From: Paguma larvata
Lineage: Eukaryota; Chordata; Mammalia; Carnivora; Viverridae
Reading direction: 5' to 3'
DNA: 64,000 bases
NCBI GenBank assembly: GCA_030068075.1
Contig: CM057830.1
Location: forward strand, 25,266,247-25,330,246
The translations under genes were made by a program, and so were the position numbers. Positions within the stretch are counted from its first letter, which is position 1; every line of letters begins with the position of its first letter. Positions 1 to 10,809 of this stretch are shown piece after piece. Under the pieces are notes generated by a model. The model was given only the letters and a program-made list of their open reading frames with translations, was not told the DNA's origin and searched no databases.

Positions 1-868
1 ACATCATCATCCTAATTGGTTTATAACCTGCTGTGCTCAATAGTTCTTCCACTCATCTGAGAGGTTTTTTTTTTTTAGCCTTAAAAATGAAAACTTCCAT
101 GTGGTGAAATCTAACCAACAATGAGAAAATGCTATAGGATTTTAAAAAATAGCTTCAGCAATGACCCTAGAATCCTCCGTGGCCTCTGCATAATTGTCTG
201 GCTGGAGAAAACGATCCACAAGTGACCATGTGTCTGCAAGGTGTTAGTTCACATTTTATCAACCACGATGGAAGTAGGAATTCAGGATGCTAAGCCCACA
301 CCTCACCTCAACTGTGAAAGAAAAAGTAAAGAAATCAACGATGTTTGAAAAGGAAAGACCTACACAGAAGTAGATGCTGGAAAAGATACAGAGGTCAAGA
401 AGAAAGATAATGCAGAAATTGCGTTTCATCAAAGTTGTTCCAAACTGTGTTCAAAGTTATATGTTCCTGACAGTAGAAAAACAAGGCAAATGCTTACAGA
501 TGTATAAATACGTAAATATGTCCCATCATTAGTATTATCCCTAAAAATAGAGAAATGCTTATATTTCAGGTTTCTGAAAAAAAAAAAAAGGAGTAACATT
601 AAGTAGGTACATTTACAAATTGCTTTTGAAACACTTAAGCTCTGCTGAAAAAAAAAATGAATTTCCTTTATTCCCACCTCGAATTTCCTGAATCAGAATC
701 TTCTGGCTCTTGGGCAAGCACGTGCATTCACAACAGGGACTACAGTGCCCCGATGAGGTGAAAATTTGTCTTGAGGGATAAAAATTCTTAATATATATAA
801 GGGTCACAGTGGTTTGTGACTCTCCAAGGGGCCAGAATATAAACACATTACGGACCGTATCTGTGGGA
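1..868. other. Intronic sequence without a recognised element
   Basis: This AT-rich stretch carries short A and T homopolymers (about 69-78, 577-591, 648-657). I see no exon, no CAN-SINE and no clear repeat family. Short ORFs on both strands have no recognisable domain. Confidence 0.6.
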
Positions 869-1102
869 TTAAAATTCTGTGGGGCTGGGGCACCTGGGTG
901 GCTCAGTCGGTTAAGTGGCCGACTTCGGCTCAGGTCATGATCTCACGGTCTGTGAGTTCAAGCCCCGCGTCAGGCTCTGTGTTGACAGCTCAGAGCCTGG
1001 AGCCTGCTTCAGATTCTGTATCTCCCTCTCTCTCTGCCCTTCCCCTGCTCATACTCTGTCTCTATGTCTCTCAAAATAAATAAACGTTAAAATTCTGTGG
1101 GG
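869..1102 (+). mobile_element. CAN-SINE, felid type, with 16-bp target-site duplication
   Basis: The tRNA-derived head (GGCACCTGGGTGGCTCAGTC) is followed by a body, a CT-rich stretch and an AAATAAATAAACG tail. The insertion is flanked by perfect 16-bp duplications TTAAAATTCTGTGGGG at 869-884 and 1087-1102. The high similarity to the felid consensus and the intact duplications indicate a young insertion, antisense to DMD. Confidence 0.95.
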
Positions 1103-2100
1103 AGAGTAGATTAGAAAACTGAAAGTCTAAAAAGGCTTCTTAGAGGTTAATGATGAATAAAAGGTTGAAAAATACTGTATCAGTCTAATATATTCTAAAA
1201 CACTATCTACATATAAAACTAATACATTTATTGAATGGAATGGGGAAAACACAGACAGATACAAAGGAAAAAACAAGTTCACTTCAATTCCACCAGTTGA
1301 GAGCTATTAAACATTTTGAGGTATATCCTCCAGTTATTTGTCTTGCTGGCTTTTCTTTTTCTTTTTTTTTTTTTCTTTTGTACAGAATTACGCTGACACA
1401 GCATAAATAAAATTGTGTCCTTCTTTTTCACACTTAGCCATTAATGTTGTAATCACCCATTCCCTATGCCATTAAATACCATTTGAAACTACTTCTAATA
1501 CACATTGTGATATTCAGGAATAGGTATAAACCAACCTTTAACGGCAAACTTCCTCCAATCATTAAATGAGTACCTTTATAGTATTAGATAGAATTAATAT
1601 TAGTACAGTAAGAGATAGAAAGTATGCATTTTTAGATTCATCATTCTCCGTGTTAAATAACCAAATTATAAACTTAAATAAAAACTATATACCAAATATT
1701 TGGTAACCAAATTCATTGTTCATTTCCATCTCTGCTTAAACAATATCATTTTACCTTTTCCTTCTCATTCTGTGCCTCTCTTTCTGCCTGTCTCTCTTTT
1801 GAGGCTGTTTTACAAATCAAACGTTTGCTTATGAATGTTATTCCCACCTTTGCAGTTCAAAAGAGGGTGAAATCAAGGACTGAGTGCAGAGTGCAGAGGG
1901 TTCCGGACCAAGCCATGAGACCAGTGCCTTTAATAACAGTGTATCTTCATTTTCCCTTAATTTTCATCTGATTCTCCACGTTGCATTGTTTATAGAGCAC
2001 TGGTACTTGTTTTTACATGTGATTACCGACTGCAAACTAATTTAGGGAAAATATCTAAAGACTGAGAAAGAGCATATACCTTGTCCTTTATCTGGTTCAG
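1103..2100. other. Intronic sequence, AT-rich, nothing recognised
   Basis: This is AT-rich single-copy-looking sequence with T-rich runs (about 1350-1377). No element or exon could be identified. Confidence 0.55.
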
Positions 2101-2103
2101 GGA

Positions 2104-2340
2104 TTTTTTTTTTTAATAATTTATTGTCAAATTGGTTTCCATACAACACCCAGTGCTCATCCCAACAAGTGCCGTCCTCTGTGCCCGTCACCCACTCTCC
2201 TCCCTCCCACACCCTCCTCTCCCGCAGTTTGTTCTTAGTCTTTGAGAGTCTCTTATGTTTTGTCTCCCTTCCCCTCTGTGACTTTTTTCCTTCCCCTCTT
2301 CCCCTCCCCCCTGGTTTTTATGTTATAACCCTGTGCTGCG
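2104..2340 (-). mobile_element. L1 3'-end fragment (carnivoran L1)
   Basis: A poly-T start (rc poly-A) is followed by TTATTGTCAAATTGGTTTCC and ACCCAGTGCTCATCCCAACA, the reverse complement of the L1 3' untranslated region common in carnivore genomes. The copy is severely 5'-truncated and merges into simple repeats at 2347. It lies in the sense orientation relative to DMD. TTCAGGG occurs on both outer flanks of the L1 plus simple-repeat unit (about 2096 and 2577) and might be a target duplication. Confidence 0.8.
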
Positions 2341-2346
2341 TTGTAG

Positions 2347-2367
2347 AGCTGTGTGTGTATGTGTGTA

Positions 2368-2436
<69 letters not shown>

Positions 2437-2567
2437 CAGAGAGAGACAGAGAGAGACAGAGAGAGACAGAGTAGAAGAAGACAGAGGAGAGGAAGGAGGA
2501 AGGAGGATGATGGGAAGGAGGGATGGGAGGAGGGGAAGGTGGGAAGGAGGGAGGGAGGGAGGGAGGA
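2347..2567. repeat. Compound microsatellite (TG)n-(GA)n-(ACAGAG)n-(GGA)n
   Basis: A TG/TATG tract (2351-2389) passes directly into GA, then ACAGAG/AGACAG units to about 2470, then purine-rich GGA/GGGA sequence to 2567. ORFs on either strand here are products of the repeats. Confidence 0.95.
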
Positions 2568-2601
2568 ACATTTGCTTTCAGGGTCCTATTTCACTCAAGT
2601 T

Positions 2602-2859
2602 TATCATACTATTTTCTTTTCTTTTTTTTTAATTATTTGAATGTTTATTTAGTTTTGATGGAGAGAGACAGACAGAGCATGCGTAGGGGAGGAACAGAGA
2701 GAGAGGGAGACACAGAATCCGAAGCAGGCTCCAGGCTCTGAGCTGTCAGCACAGAGCCTGATGTGGGGCTTGAACCCACAAACTATCAGATGATGACCTG
2801 AGCCAAAGTCAGATACTTAAGTGACTGAGCCACCCAGATGCCCCTATCACACTATTTTC
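2602..2859 (-). mobile_element. CAN-SINE with target-site duplication
   Basis: Reverse-oriented element: T-rich tail, GA-rich stretch (rc of CT), body with GCTCTGAGCTGTCAGCACAG and head rc TGAGCCACCCAGATGCCCC. Flanks TATCATACTATTTTC (2602-2616) and TATCACACTATTTTC (2845-2859) differ at one base. Confidence 0.93.
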
Positions 2860-2892
2860 AACTGAAAGCAAATTCTTCATATTTTTAAACTA

Positions 2893-3113
2893 TATTTTAA
2901 AAAAAGTTCATTTAATTATTTGAGAGAGAGAGAGACTGAGACACTGTGAGTGGGGGAGGGGCAGAGAGAGAGGGAGAGAGAGAGAACCCCAAGCAAGCTC
3001 TGAGTCTAGCGCAGAGTGTGATACAGGGCTTGAACCCACAAAACCCCGAGATTGTGACCTGAGCAGAAACCAAGAGTTGGACACCTAACTGACTGAACTA
3101 CCCAGGGGTCCCT
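2893..3113 (-). mobile_element. CAN-SINE, diverged
   Basis: A second reverse-oriented CAN-SINE immediately follows the previous one. It shows the GA tract, GAACCCACAAAACCCCGAG body and CTGAACTACCCAGGGGTCCC head. Divergence and imperfect flanks suggest an older copy. Confidence 0.88.
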
Positions 3114-4440
3114 AAATTACATTTTTAAGTGTATGTATATTTCTTTATAGTTTTAAACAACACATTTCTATTACTACTAACATATATACACATCTATTTC
3201 TATTTATGTATATATATTTGTAACTTTTCTATCAATCTTCACCTCTGCATCTCCTTAAGTTTCTCTTTACATGTACAAGTTCAGAGGGGCTCTGAGTCCT
3301 AACATTCCAGAAATTTGGAAAAAGCCAGAAAAAAAGATTTTCTTCTGAAATTAAAATTAGGGGAAAAAAGAGATGATAGATGATATTAGCTATCTGCAAA
3401 AATAACCTGGCTGAACTTGAGATAACTCCTTAAAATGCAGATTCCCAGGGCCTTCTTATATCCCTAATTATGTCAGAATTTCTTGTGGTAGGAGTCCAGG
3501 ACTTGCCACTGGAGTTGGGAATCTTTGCACAGAGTTATTTTGTAAAGGTTTTGGTAATGAAGTACCCAATTCCATGGAGCGAGGAATGAGTAGTGATGTG
3601 AAGAGAATAAGAAGCTCCAACTGTTGGCTTACGTCTGTGTAACGGGCCTGAGTTTTATAGTGCCCTGTAACAGAAAGAGGAAGAGGGGAAGGTGCGTGTG
3701 TGTATGTGATGGTGGGGGGGGGCAGCGAGGTGGGGGGAGGCCTGGGTTGCATGGAATCATAAGGAAAGCCAGGGAACAAGCGAGGATTTGTCACTATGTC
3801 TTTGGTACCATCTGAGAGAAATGACCTATTTCTTTATTTCTATTTTAGAGATCACCTAGAATAATAAAGGAGGGCAGTTTATGTAGCTTCTCTCACTTAA
3901 TGAACCATCCTTTAAAAATACCTTCTTACTCTTCTTTCAAATATTTGGTCACCATCAACCCTCACAACGTATAATTTGGTCTTCTGCATGCCCTCAGTAG
4001 GGAGGGCGCCCTGGGCAGATGATCATTATGAATTTTTCTGACAGCCTTATGTTGTGTTATAAAATACTAATTTGCAATTTATTACCTCATCTTTAAATGA
4101 TTTATAAACCAATCTCTTGTGAGTTTGTGAAACATGGGTCAGGCCCCTGGACCCTGATCACTTGTGACACTCCTGAACTATTAAAATCTGGTTGTGGGTT
4201 AGGCAAAGCTGAGGACCAGACTTTAGATCTATGATAATACACCATGTGGTATGAACACTACCACTGTCCTCCCTATGAAGTGCTTCTTGAAATGATTTAT
4301 ATAATTAATATTTTAAAAAATATCTTTGAGCAACAGATAATGAAAAACTAATCCACAAACCTACCTGAAAAATGTATATATTAAAATCAATTTCAAGTCC
4401 ATGATACACATATCACTTTTTGTTTGATGATACCTATATT
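3114..4440. other. Intronic sequence with G-rich tract
   Basis: No SINE, LINE or exon was recognised. A G-rich stretch (3711-3743, several G runs of four or more) could form a G-quadruplex on the plus strand. ORFs overlapping it are low-complexity. Confidence 0.5.
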
Positions 4441-4693
4441 CTAAACTTTCAATCTTTTTTTTTTAATTTTTTTTAATGTTTCTTATTTTTGAGAGACATA
4501 GAGGCACAGCGTGAACATGGGAAGGGGCAGAGAGAGAGGGAGACACAGAATCAGAAGCAGGCTCCAGGCTCTGAGCTGTTAGCACAGAGCCCGACGCGGG
4601 GCTCAAACTCACAGACCGCGAGATCATGACCTGAGCTGAAGTCGGCCTGCCCAACCAACTGAGCCACCCAGGCGCCCCTAAACTTTCAATCTT
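4441..4693 (-). mobile_element. CAN-SINE, young, with perfect 15-bp duplication
   Basis: The reverse-oriented copy is near full length with body GCCCGACGCGGGGCTCAAAC and head GAGCCACCCAGGCGCCCC. TAAACTTTCAATCTT at 4442-4456 is repeated exactly at 4679-4693. It has retained CpG sites, suggesting recent insertion. Confidence 0.95.
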
Positions 4694-5460
4694 AACAGAC
4701 ATGAAGAACTCAGAAATCTTTGACCAATGTTAAGTCATACTTCTAAAATCCTGGTTGATTGGCTATAGACCAAGAGGTGTTTTTTTTTTTTTTTTTTAAC
4801 AATGCCTTTTTTATGTCTTTATAAGATTCCTAGAGTATATTCCCTGTTATTCTCAAAACATTTCCCCAGGAGAATTTAGTAATATTCTGATCCACTTAAA
4901 ACAGTCACTAGTTAAGCACAAATGAGCTTCCAAAACCAATCTGAAAACATGCTGTAGGAATATACATCTGCTGAAAGATGGTTCCCTTTTATGTTCCCCT
5001 TCCCATCTCAAAGTTATTAAGGAAAAGTCTGTTGCTATGGAAACATTCGATTTGGCACCATCTGTATTCAAAATTCAATTGCTGCAAGCCTTCAGCCAAT
5101 CTCCGGTTTTTAATTGGCAGAACCTTCCCAGAATGCTTTACAAAACTTTTAGGAAGCCAATCCATGAAGCACATCACAATGTAAAGCATCAAGAAAGTTC
5201 ACAATGCAAGCCCCACTCCATTATCTTAAGATCACACTTGTGCAGTCTCAAAGCATGAGGCCTTCTGATAATTACTTGGCATGGGGTTAATGCCTAAAAT
5301 TTATTGCCAAGTTGTTTTTTTCTGCCTAATGGATTTCTCATTCAAAGAAAGTACTCATTTTACAAGTGACTTAAGTATTAAAAGAGACCCTGAAAAAGAG
5401 CCCCAGTGAGAAACTTACATAGCAGTACACAGTTCAAATAGAAAACACATATAAAAGAAA
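4694..5460. other. Intronic sequence, nothing recognised
   Basis: Contains a T homopolymer (about 4782-4798). ORFs of about 70 codons on both strands between 4850 and 5260 overlap one another and show no known motif. No repeat family was recognised. Confidence 0.5.
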
Positions 5461-5464
5461 GAGT

Positions 5465-5665
5465 TAAGCATGAGTATTTTGTAATCAGCCTCATCCGAGT
5501 TCAAATATTAATTTGAATGCTTGTTAGCTACTTCACTTAACCTTTCTAGGTCCCATTTTCCTCCTCTGTAAAGATCTATTGTGACGACTGTAAAGTAAGC
5601 TCTTGGGACAAAATATATACTTCACATATCCCATAATGGCATTTGAAGACGTGTTGATCCACATG
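5465..5665 (+). repeat. MIR relic
   Basis: The order TCAAAT-rich segment, TAGCTACTTCACTTAACCTT, then CCTCCTCTGTAAAGAT and TGTGACGACTGTAAAG follows the MIR core (L-tail style 'ttcctcatctgtaaaatg'). Strong divergence marks an ancient copy. Confidence 0.7.
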
Positions 5666-5752
5666 ATGTTGAAGAATATTCATTTGGAATGTCAAGTGTC
5701 TATATATAAGTATCGTTAAAATGTATAGGAGAGTTACCAAAGACAAATTGTG

Positions 5753-6192
5753 TGAAAGATTATTATTTTATTACAATTGTTTTCATGAGTATTTATTTAT
5801 TTTGAGAGAAAGAGAGAGAGAGAGAGAGGAGAAGGAGGAGAAGGAGGAGAAGGAGGAGAAGGAGGAGAAGGAGGAGAAGGAGGACGAGGAGGAGGACGAG
5901 GAGGAGGAGGAGGACGAGGAGGAGGAGGAGGACGAGGAGGAGGAGGAGGACGAGGAGGAGGAGGAGGACGAGGAGGAGGACGAGGACGAGGAGGACGAGG
6001 AGGAGGACGAGGAGGAGGACGAGGACCTGAGCAAGGAAGAGGCAGAGAGATAATCCCAAGGAGGCTCCACACTGTCAGCACAGTGCCTGACATAGGGCTC
6101 GATCTCATGAACCGTGATATCACAACATGAACCAAAATCAAGAGTTGGATGCTCAACTGACTGAGCCCCCAGGCTGCCCCTGAAAGATTATT
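5753..6192 (-). mobile_element. CAN-SINE interrupted by an expanded purine minisatellite
   Basis: A T-rich tail and GA tract at 5785-5828 lead into about 200 bp of GAGAAG/GAGGAC repeats, then the body (AGGCTCCACACTGTCAGCAC) and head (TGACTGAGCCCCCAGGCTGCC) of a reverse-oriented CAN-SINE. TGAAAGATTATT flanks the unit at 5753-5764 and 6181-6192, so repeat and SINE entered as one insertion and the repeat expanded within the GA/CT tract. Confidence 0.9.
5809..6026. repeat. Purine minisatellite (GAGAAGGAG)n then (GACGAGGAGGAGGAG)n
   Basis: About 60 bp of a 9-bp unit (GAGAAGGAG) pass into several exact copies of a 15-bp unit (GACGAGGAGGAGGAG), then shorter GACGAG/GACGAGGAG variants. All interruptions are C at one position, a sign of unit-wise expansion. 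The resulting Glu/Asp, Ser or Pro/Arg ORFs are not genes. Confidence 0.95.
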
Positions 6193-7404
6193 TTTAAGAA
6201 AGGGAATATATAGTAGGATCTTGGAGAAGTGTAAAGATACTCAAAGTAAGAAAGTTATAAGAAATGTATGCATAGTTGTGGGTTGGATCATGCCTTTTCG
6301 ATGGGCCAGAGAAGTAACTCACTGTCATCAAGCACTGACATCATTTCTTGGGGGGGGGGGAGATTCTTTCAGCCCCCCATGTTATAATCATCCTAAGTGT
6401 AGTGTCTCGTAGCTAACTCGAATCAGTTGTTACATAATGCAGAAGGTTTGCTCTACCACTATCATCCCACCGAACAGCCAGCCCCCTCGCCCCGCTTTGA
6501 TAATCCTTAGAAGGCAATGTTCCAGCTATATTACTTACTGCTCCTAGGCTACCACGTACTTTCAAAAATCCATGCCTTTGATTAATTGGTAACTTTGGTA
6601 TTATATAGATTATTATATTTATCCAGCTAAGCTATTTTAAGCATACTTGATTATCTTGATCGAACCAAAATATTATAAGTGTTACCTTCATGCCATATCT
6701 CGATGCCAATCACTTTATATTGTTTTCCCCTTTTAAAAAAATCTGTAAAAGGTATAACTTGTATGTTGAATAATAAGGATTTCTGGCATTTAACTATAAA
6801 GACAGCTTTATCTGTCTTCCTTTCTCTCTTTAAATCTGCTCAAGGAGGTAGTTCTTCTGTTTCTGGGTGAAAATATGGGCAGCTCCCAAGTCTTTTCTGG
6901 CCATCATAAGGTAATACAAGGTTCTGCTGTCATTTTAATACATTAAAATCAGAATTTCCAGTCTAGTACATTAACACTTCAAACTTAATTCGCATATACA
7001 ACTTCTCCCCAGCTAGCAGAGGCCACGATTGGCCCAGGTCCCTTACTACCGTGAGGAGGGGGTACACTGAGCTTCCTCTCTCATTCACCAGCTGCTCTGT
7101 CTCCCCTTAACAGAGTTGAACAGGAGTGGATGGAGGAGAGTGAAGGAAGGAGAGCAGGAAGTTCTTATTTGACCACATACTGTTACTATTAGAATGTGAC
7201 TTTTTGCTTTCTGGGTCTAGCTGATGTTAAATATCACTAGAGGAGTTTGATGAAGCTTTTCTAGACTTGACTATCACTGGCGCCCTTTCATTTGTTGTCT
7301 TAAATCCTGATAAATGTTTTTATTTTGGTGGGAGTCAATCACTGCCACCTCAAGAACTTGGAATCTGAAAATGCACTGCTCCAGGTTCCCCTGCAAGCGT
7401 TCCC
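6193..7404. other. Intronic sequence with a poly-G run
   Basis: Holds a G homopolymer (6350-6360) and otherwise unremarkable sequence. No exon or family was recognised. Confidence 0.5.
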
Positions 7405-7610
7405 AAAGAAACGCCTCTCAGGGGTGCCTGGGTGTCTCAGTCTAACTCTGGCTCAGGTCATGATCTCATGGTCTGTGAGTTCAAGCCCCACATCGGGCTT
7501 TGTGCTGTCAGCACAGAGCCCACTTGGAATTCTCTCTGCTCCTCTTCTGCTCATTCTCTCTTTCTCTCTCTCAAGATGAATAAATCAACTTAAAAAAAGA
7601 AACTCCTCTC
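7405..7610 (+). mobile_element. CAN-SINE, plus orientation, with target duplication
   Basis: GGGGTGCCTGGGTGTCTCAG starts the head, followed by body and CT-rich tail. Flanks AAAGAAACGCCTCTC (7405-7419) and AAAGAAACTCCTCTC (7596-7610) differ once. The head carries a short internal deletion near 7440. Confidence 0.92.
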
Positions 7611-7999
7611 TCTTAAAATGGAACGTCAGGTCCTCTCCTTGTGAAAGTGGGGGGTCCTGATGAGAAGGGGGCACTCAGAGCCCCATTTTCTCCAAAGAAC
7701 CGTCACATTTTCCCCAAGTCGCAATTTTCTGAATCTCTTTCTATCCATTTCCCTTCGAAACGTGTATCCCTGTGGCATACCTCACTTGGGTGGCTGCTAT
7801 GCATAGGACCTTTGCGCCTCAGTCATAGACGCTTCCAATTTGGTATCTGGTCATAAATGACAGTGTATGTTAAGACACTGTTAGACCAAAATGCTCGAGT
7901 GTTGAAGACAGAAAGTCTAAGAAAGACTGTACTAGATGGTCTCTAGGCCTCTTTCAGTGTTGAAGGCCTTTAAACCTGTGATTCCCATATTTCTTCCAC

Positions 8000-8415
8000 T
8001 TGAAATGGATTTCTCTCAGCTGCAAGGTCCAGCTTCAGATTCACTTCCGTGGTACATTCCACTGTGACTTGAGTAGACCATTAGCACATCATTGGAACCT
8101 TCTTTGTGCCAAGTACTAGCCTAGGTTCTGGAAAATCTGTGATGAAATCAAACAGTCTCTGCCCTCACACAGCAGAGTCTCTTTCTCCTTTGCTTCTCCA
8201 TTTTACTTTGTTTGTACCTTGCATTTATGTTTTGCTTTGGTATCAAAGTTATTATCTGTACACATCTGTCTCCCCTTGGACAATCAGCTCTTTGACAAAA
8301 GCATTCATATTTTATTCACTTCTATATATCCCTTTCACCCAATGGTCACTAAATAATTATAATTAAATGAAGTAATGAACAATGAATAAATGAATGAATG
8401 TATAGAAGGATGAAT
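8000..8415 (+). repeat. L2 3'-end relic with (TGAA)n tail
   Basis: Segments such as CTGTCTCCCCTTGGACAATC followed by AGCTCTTTGA, and a tail of AATGAATAAATGAATGAATG, match the layout of ancient L2 3' ends (stop region, 'agctccttga', 'aataaatgaatga'). Confidence 0.65.
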
Positions 8416-8559
8416 GAATAAACTAAAAATCATAAATCCATATAATATTTATGAAAATATTATTTATATTTTCTATGGGATATTTATACAGATATTCTAT
8501 CTAACCTTATAATAATTTTACTATTTCTACTTAATAACAAACACTTCACTGGAGGAGAC

Positions 8560-8660
8560 TATATTATTACTTCCTTGGAATCTCATAAAATTCCCGGCCT
8601 GATACCATGTACACTGTAAGTACGTGATCAAAATTGGATAAATAAATGCGTGAATGAAAA
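8560..8660 (+). repeat. Short L2-like 3' fragment
   Basis: CCTGATACCATGTACACTGT and the tail GGATAAATAAATGCGTGAATG resemble the terminal part of an L2 element. The copy is very short. Confidence 0.45.
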
Positions 8661-8953
8661 TTTCAATATTTTAACTTGTATTTGCCCTTCATGCAACTTA
8701 AACATTCATGCGAATTGTTAAGTAAAAGCATTAGGTCAAGTTTAAAATATAATTCAGCTATAGCTTTTGGGAAATGAGTAAAATAATCTTTCACTCCAGA
8801 TTGATTTCTTTGCGTAAATTAGGTCCTTATTAAATATTTGCAGACTTACACATTGATAAACAGAAAGTCACTGAGGAGAGCGTTTTTAAGTTTCTTGTCC
8901 TAAGTGACAGCCCTGCATTAGTTTGAAGCCAATTCTCTCTTCTGCTAAACATA

Positions 8954-9817
8954 GCGGGGTACTGTGTTAGAGATAGTGCGCCTCAGACTTCTGCTTACTG
9001 TGAACCTTGTTAAGGGTTATGATGGCTGAGAATTCTGTTTTGATTGCTGTTTGCTGTGAACACTGTGAAACTTTTCTTGGGGTGCTGTGAGGCCTGTTTA
9101 GTTTGCTGTGTATTAGACTAAGCTGCTGTATGTTAAATGTTGTTAGGCATTAGATTTAGAGACTTAGGAATGCACTAGACTCCTGACTCGTTTGCTGTGA
9201 TTGCTGTGAACCCTGTTTGCTGTGTTAGAGAATTGCCATGTTGTGAAAGTATAGTGCTGTTAGGGCTAAGGCCACTCCATTTTGGTTTAAGTTCCATCTT
9301 AGAGTAGTTCTGGGCCCCGAGTTCCAGGAAAACAAGTCACCCTGGACTCTGCCTTGGGTTCCAGGAAACAGAGTAGCCAAAAGGCCAGACCCTGATTAGC
9401 AGACCCTGCCTCCACCTTGAGTTCCAGGGAAACCACAGGAGGTTAGATTCCTAGAATAGTCCCTAGCAAACTAATCAGTGTTCAGTCCACACCCGCTGAC
9501 CATTTGAATCTGCGCGGGACCCCCAAACTAAGCCAATCCATAGCTAGCCCCGCGCTCGCCAAATATAAAATACTCGATGAGAAACTAGCCTGCGAAAATG
9601 CCAATCAATCAATTCAACGCATCCCCATTCCCGCCCAAAAAGTGTACTCGAAACCTGATAAAAAGCCTGTGTAAACCTGGCTCAGGGCTCTTGCCACTGC
9701 ACCGCTGCCTCGGGAGGTGCAAGAGTCCGAGCTCGAGCTTCCAATAAAGACCCTTTGCGTTTGCATCAGTCCCAGCTCCCCGGCGGTCTTCTTGGGATCC
9801 AGAATTTGGGCACAACA
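8954..9817 (+). mobile_element. Solo LTR of an endogenous retrovirus (gammaretrovirus-like)
   Basis: The element has the layout of a retroviral long terminal repeat: a repeat-bearing U3 (several copies of TGCTGTGAA between 8998 and 9215), a TATA box TATAAAA at 9564-9570, a polyadenylation signal AATAAA at 9743-9748 and a terminus ending in CA near 9817. It is clearly richer in GC and CpG than its surroundings. No gag, pol or env remnant adjoins it, so it is a recombined solo LTR. The left border is uncertain because no target duplication was found; the TGTGTTAGAG at 8953-8962 is my best start. The plus orientation opposes DMD transcription. Confidence 0.75.
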
Positions 9818-9819
9818 GT

Positions 9820-10309
9820 CATCAGTCTCATCAGTTCTGTTTCTTGTAGAAGAGGATCAATCTGTATTTAATTTGTTTCTACAAACTTGAAGGTGAAAAC
9901 TTATTTAGTAAGCACCGAAGGACTGTTTTCTAGGTATTATTCTTAATCTAGGTACCTTGGAGCATGGTGCCTATCCTTACACGTCTTACTACTCACATGA
10001 GAAAGAAACTTGGAATATTCACCATTGCACAACTTGATGAATTTATTACATTTCTGATTAAATTTTACTAAATCATATATGAACATAATTCAGTGCTCTT
10101 TTGTTATTAGCACAGTGCACTGTCGTACTGTAGAATTGAATTTTTAAATGGAATAACTTGTTCAATTACTTTAGCATACTAAAATAGAATAAAAGTTTTA
10201 TTACTTTTAGTTTCAAACCAGCATTATGACATTTTCTTGAGATCCTTTTAAAATTCCTCATGGATGCCAAATCTATCTTTAAAACTCAACTTGGTATTCT
10301 AGTTGAAGG
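9820..10309. other. Intronic sequence, AT-rich, nothing recognised
   Basis: No repeat family or exon was seen in this stretch between two LTR-like elements. Confidence 0.5.
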
Positions 10310-10806
10310 GGAGCAGAATATATCACCCCGAAATATGCCTGTTTGGCATAAGGATTATTTTAAAGGGATGATTTTTAAGAAAGAGCAGACATAGAAAAGC
10401 CTTGAAAATGAAGTAGAAGTCACCCTAAGAGATATTTACATTTGTAAGAGAAATCTCCATTTGTAAGGGTGTCTCCCTCTCTGTACTTGACTCTAAATCT
10501 CTAGGAACTCTTATCAATGGAAAAGACCAGGACTTAAATCTGCATAAACATACCCTGAATTTGCCTGCTAACCTACCATAATTGCCTCCTGGAACATCTT
10601 TTGTCTTTGGCTGGAGATGATATTAAAGGTGGCTTGGGTCATTTTTGGGAGTTACTCAGTTTTCCTGGGTCTCTCTCATGTATACGGGAGATATACACGT
10701 TACTAAGGTTCTGTTTCTTTTTCTCCTATTAATCTGTCTTTTATTCTAAGAGGTGTCTCAGTCAAGAACCTAGAAGGGCAGAAGGAAAATTATATTTCCT
10801 CCCCTA
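10304..10806 (+). mobile_element. LTR-like ancient element, family not assigned
   Basis: The block begins TGAAGGGGAGCAGAATATAT and ends TCCTCCCCTACA, giving TG...CA termini. It contains TTTGTAAGAGAAATCTCCAT, GAGTTACTCAGTTTTCCTGG and TTAATCTGTCTTTTATTCT, which I associate with a multi-copy mammalian LTR-type repeat. No flanking duplication is obvious, so it could also be a fragment of another class. Confidence 0.55.
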
Positions 10807-10809
10807 CAG

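Noticed and set aside
5809..6026. Regular repeats considered as a CRISPR array
   Set aside because: The units are contiguous low-complexity purine repeats without spacers, and the host is a mammal.
5721..6070. Glu/Asp-rich, Ser-rich, Leu-rich and Pro/Arg-rich ORFs on both strands
   Set aside because: All are translations of the purine minisatellite in different frames.
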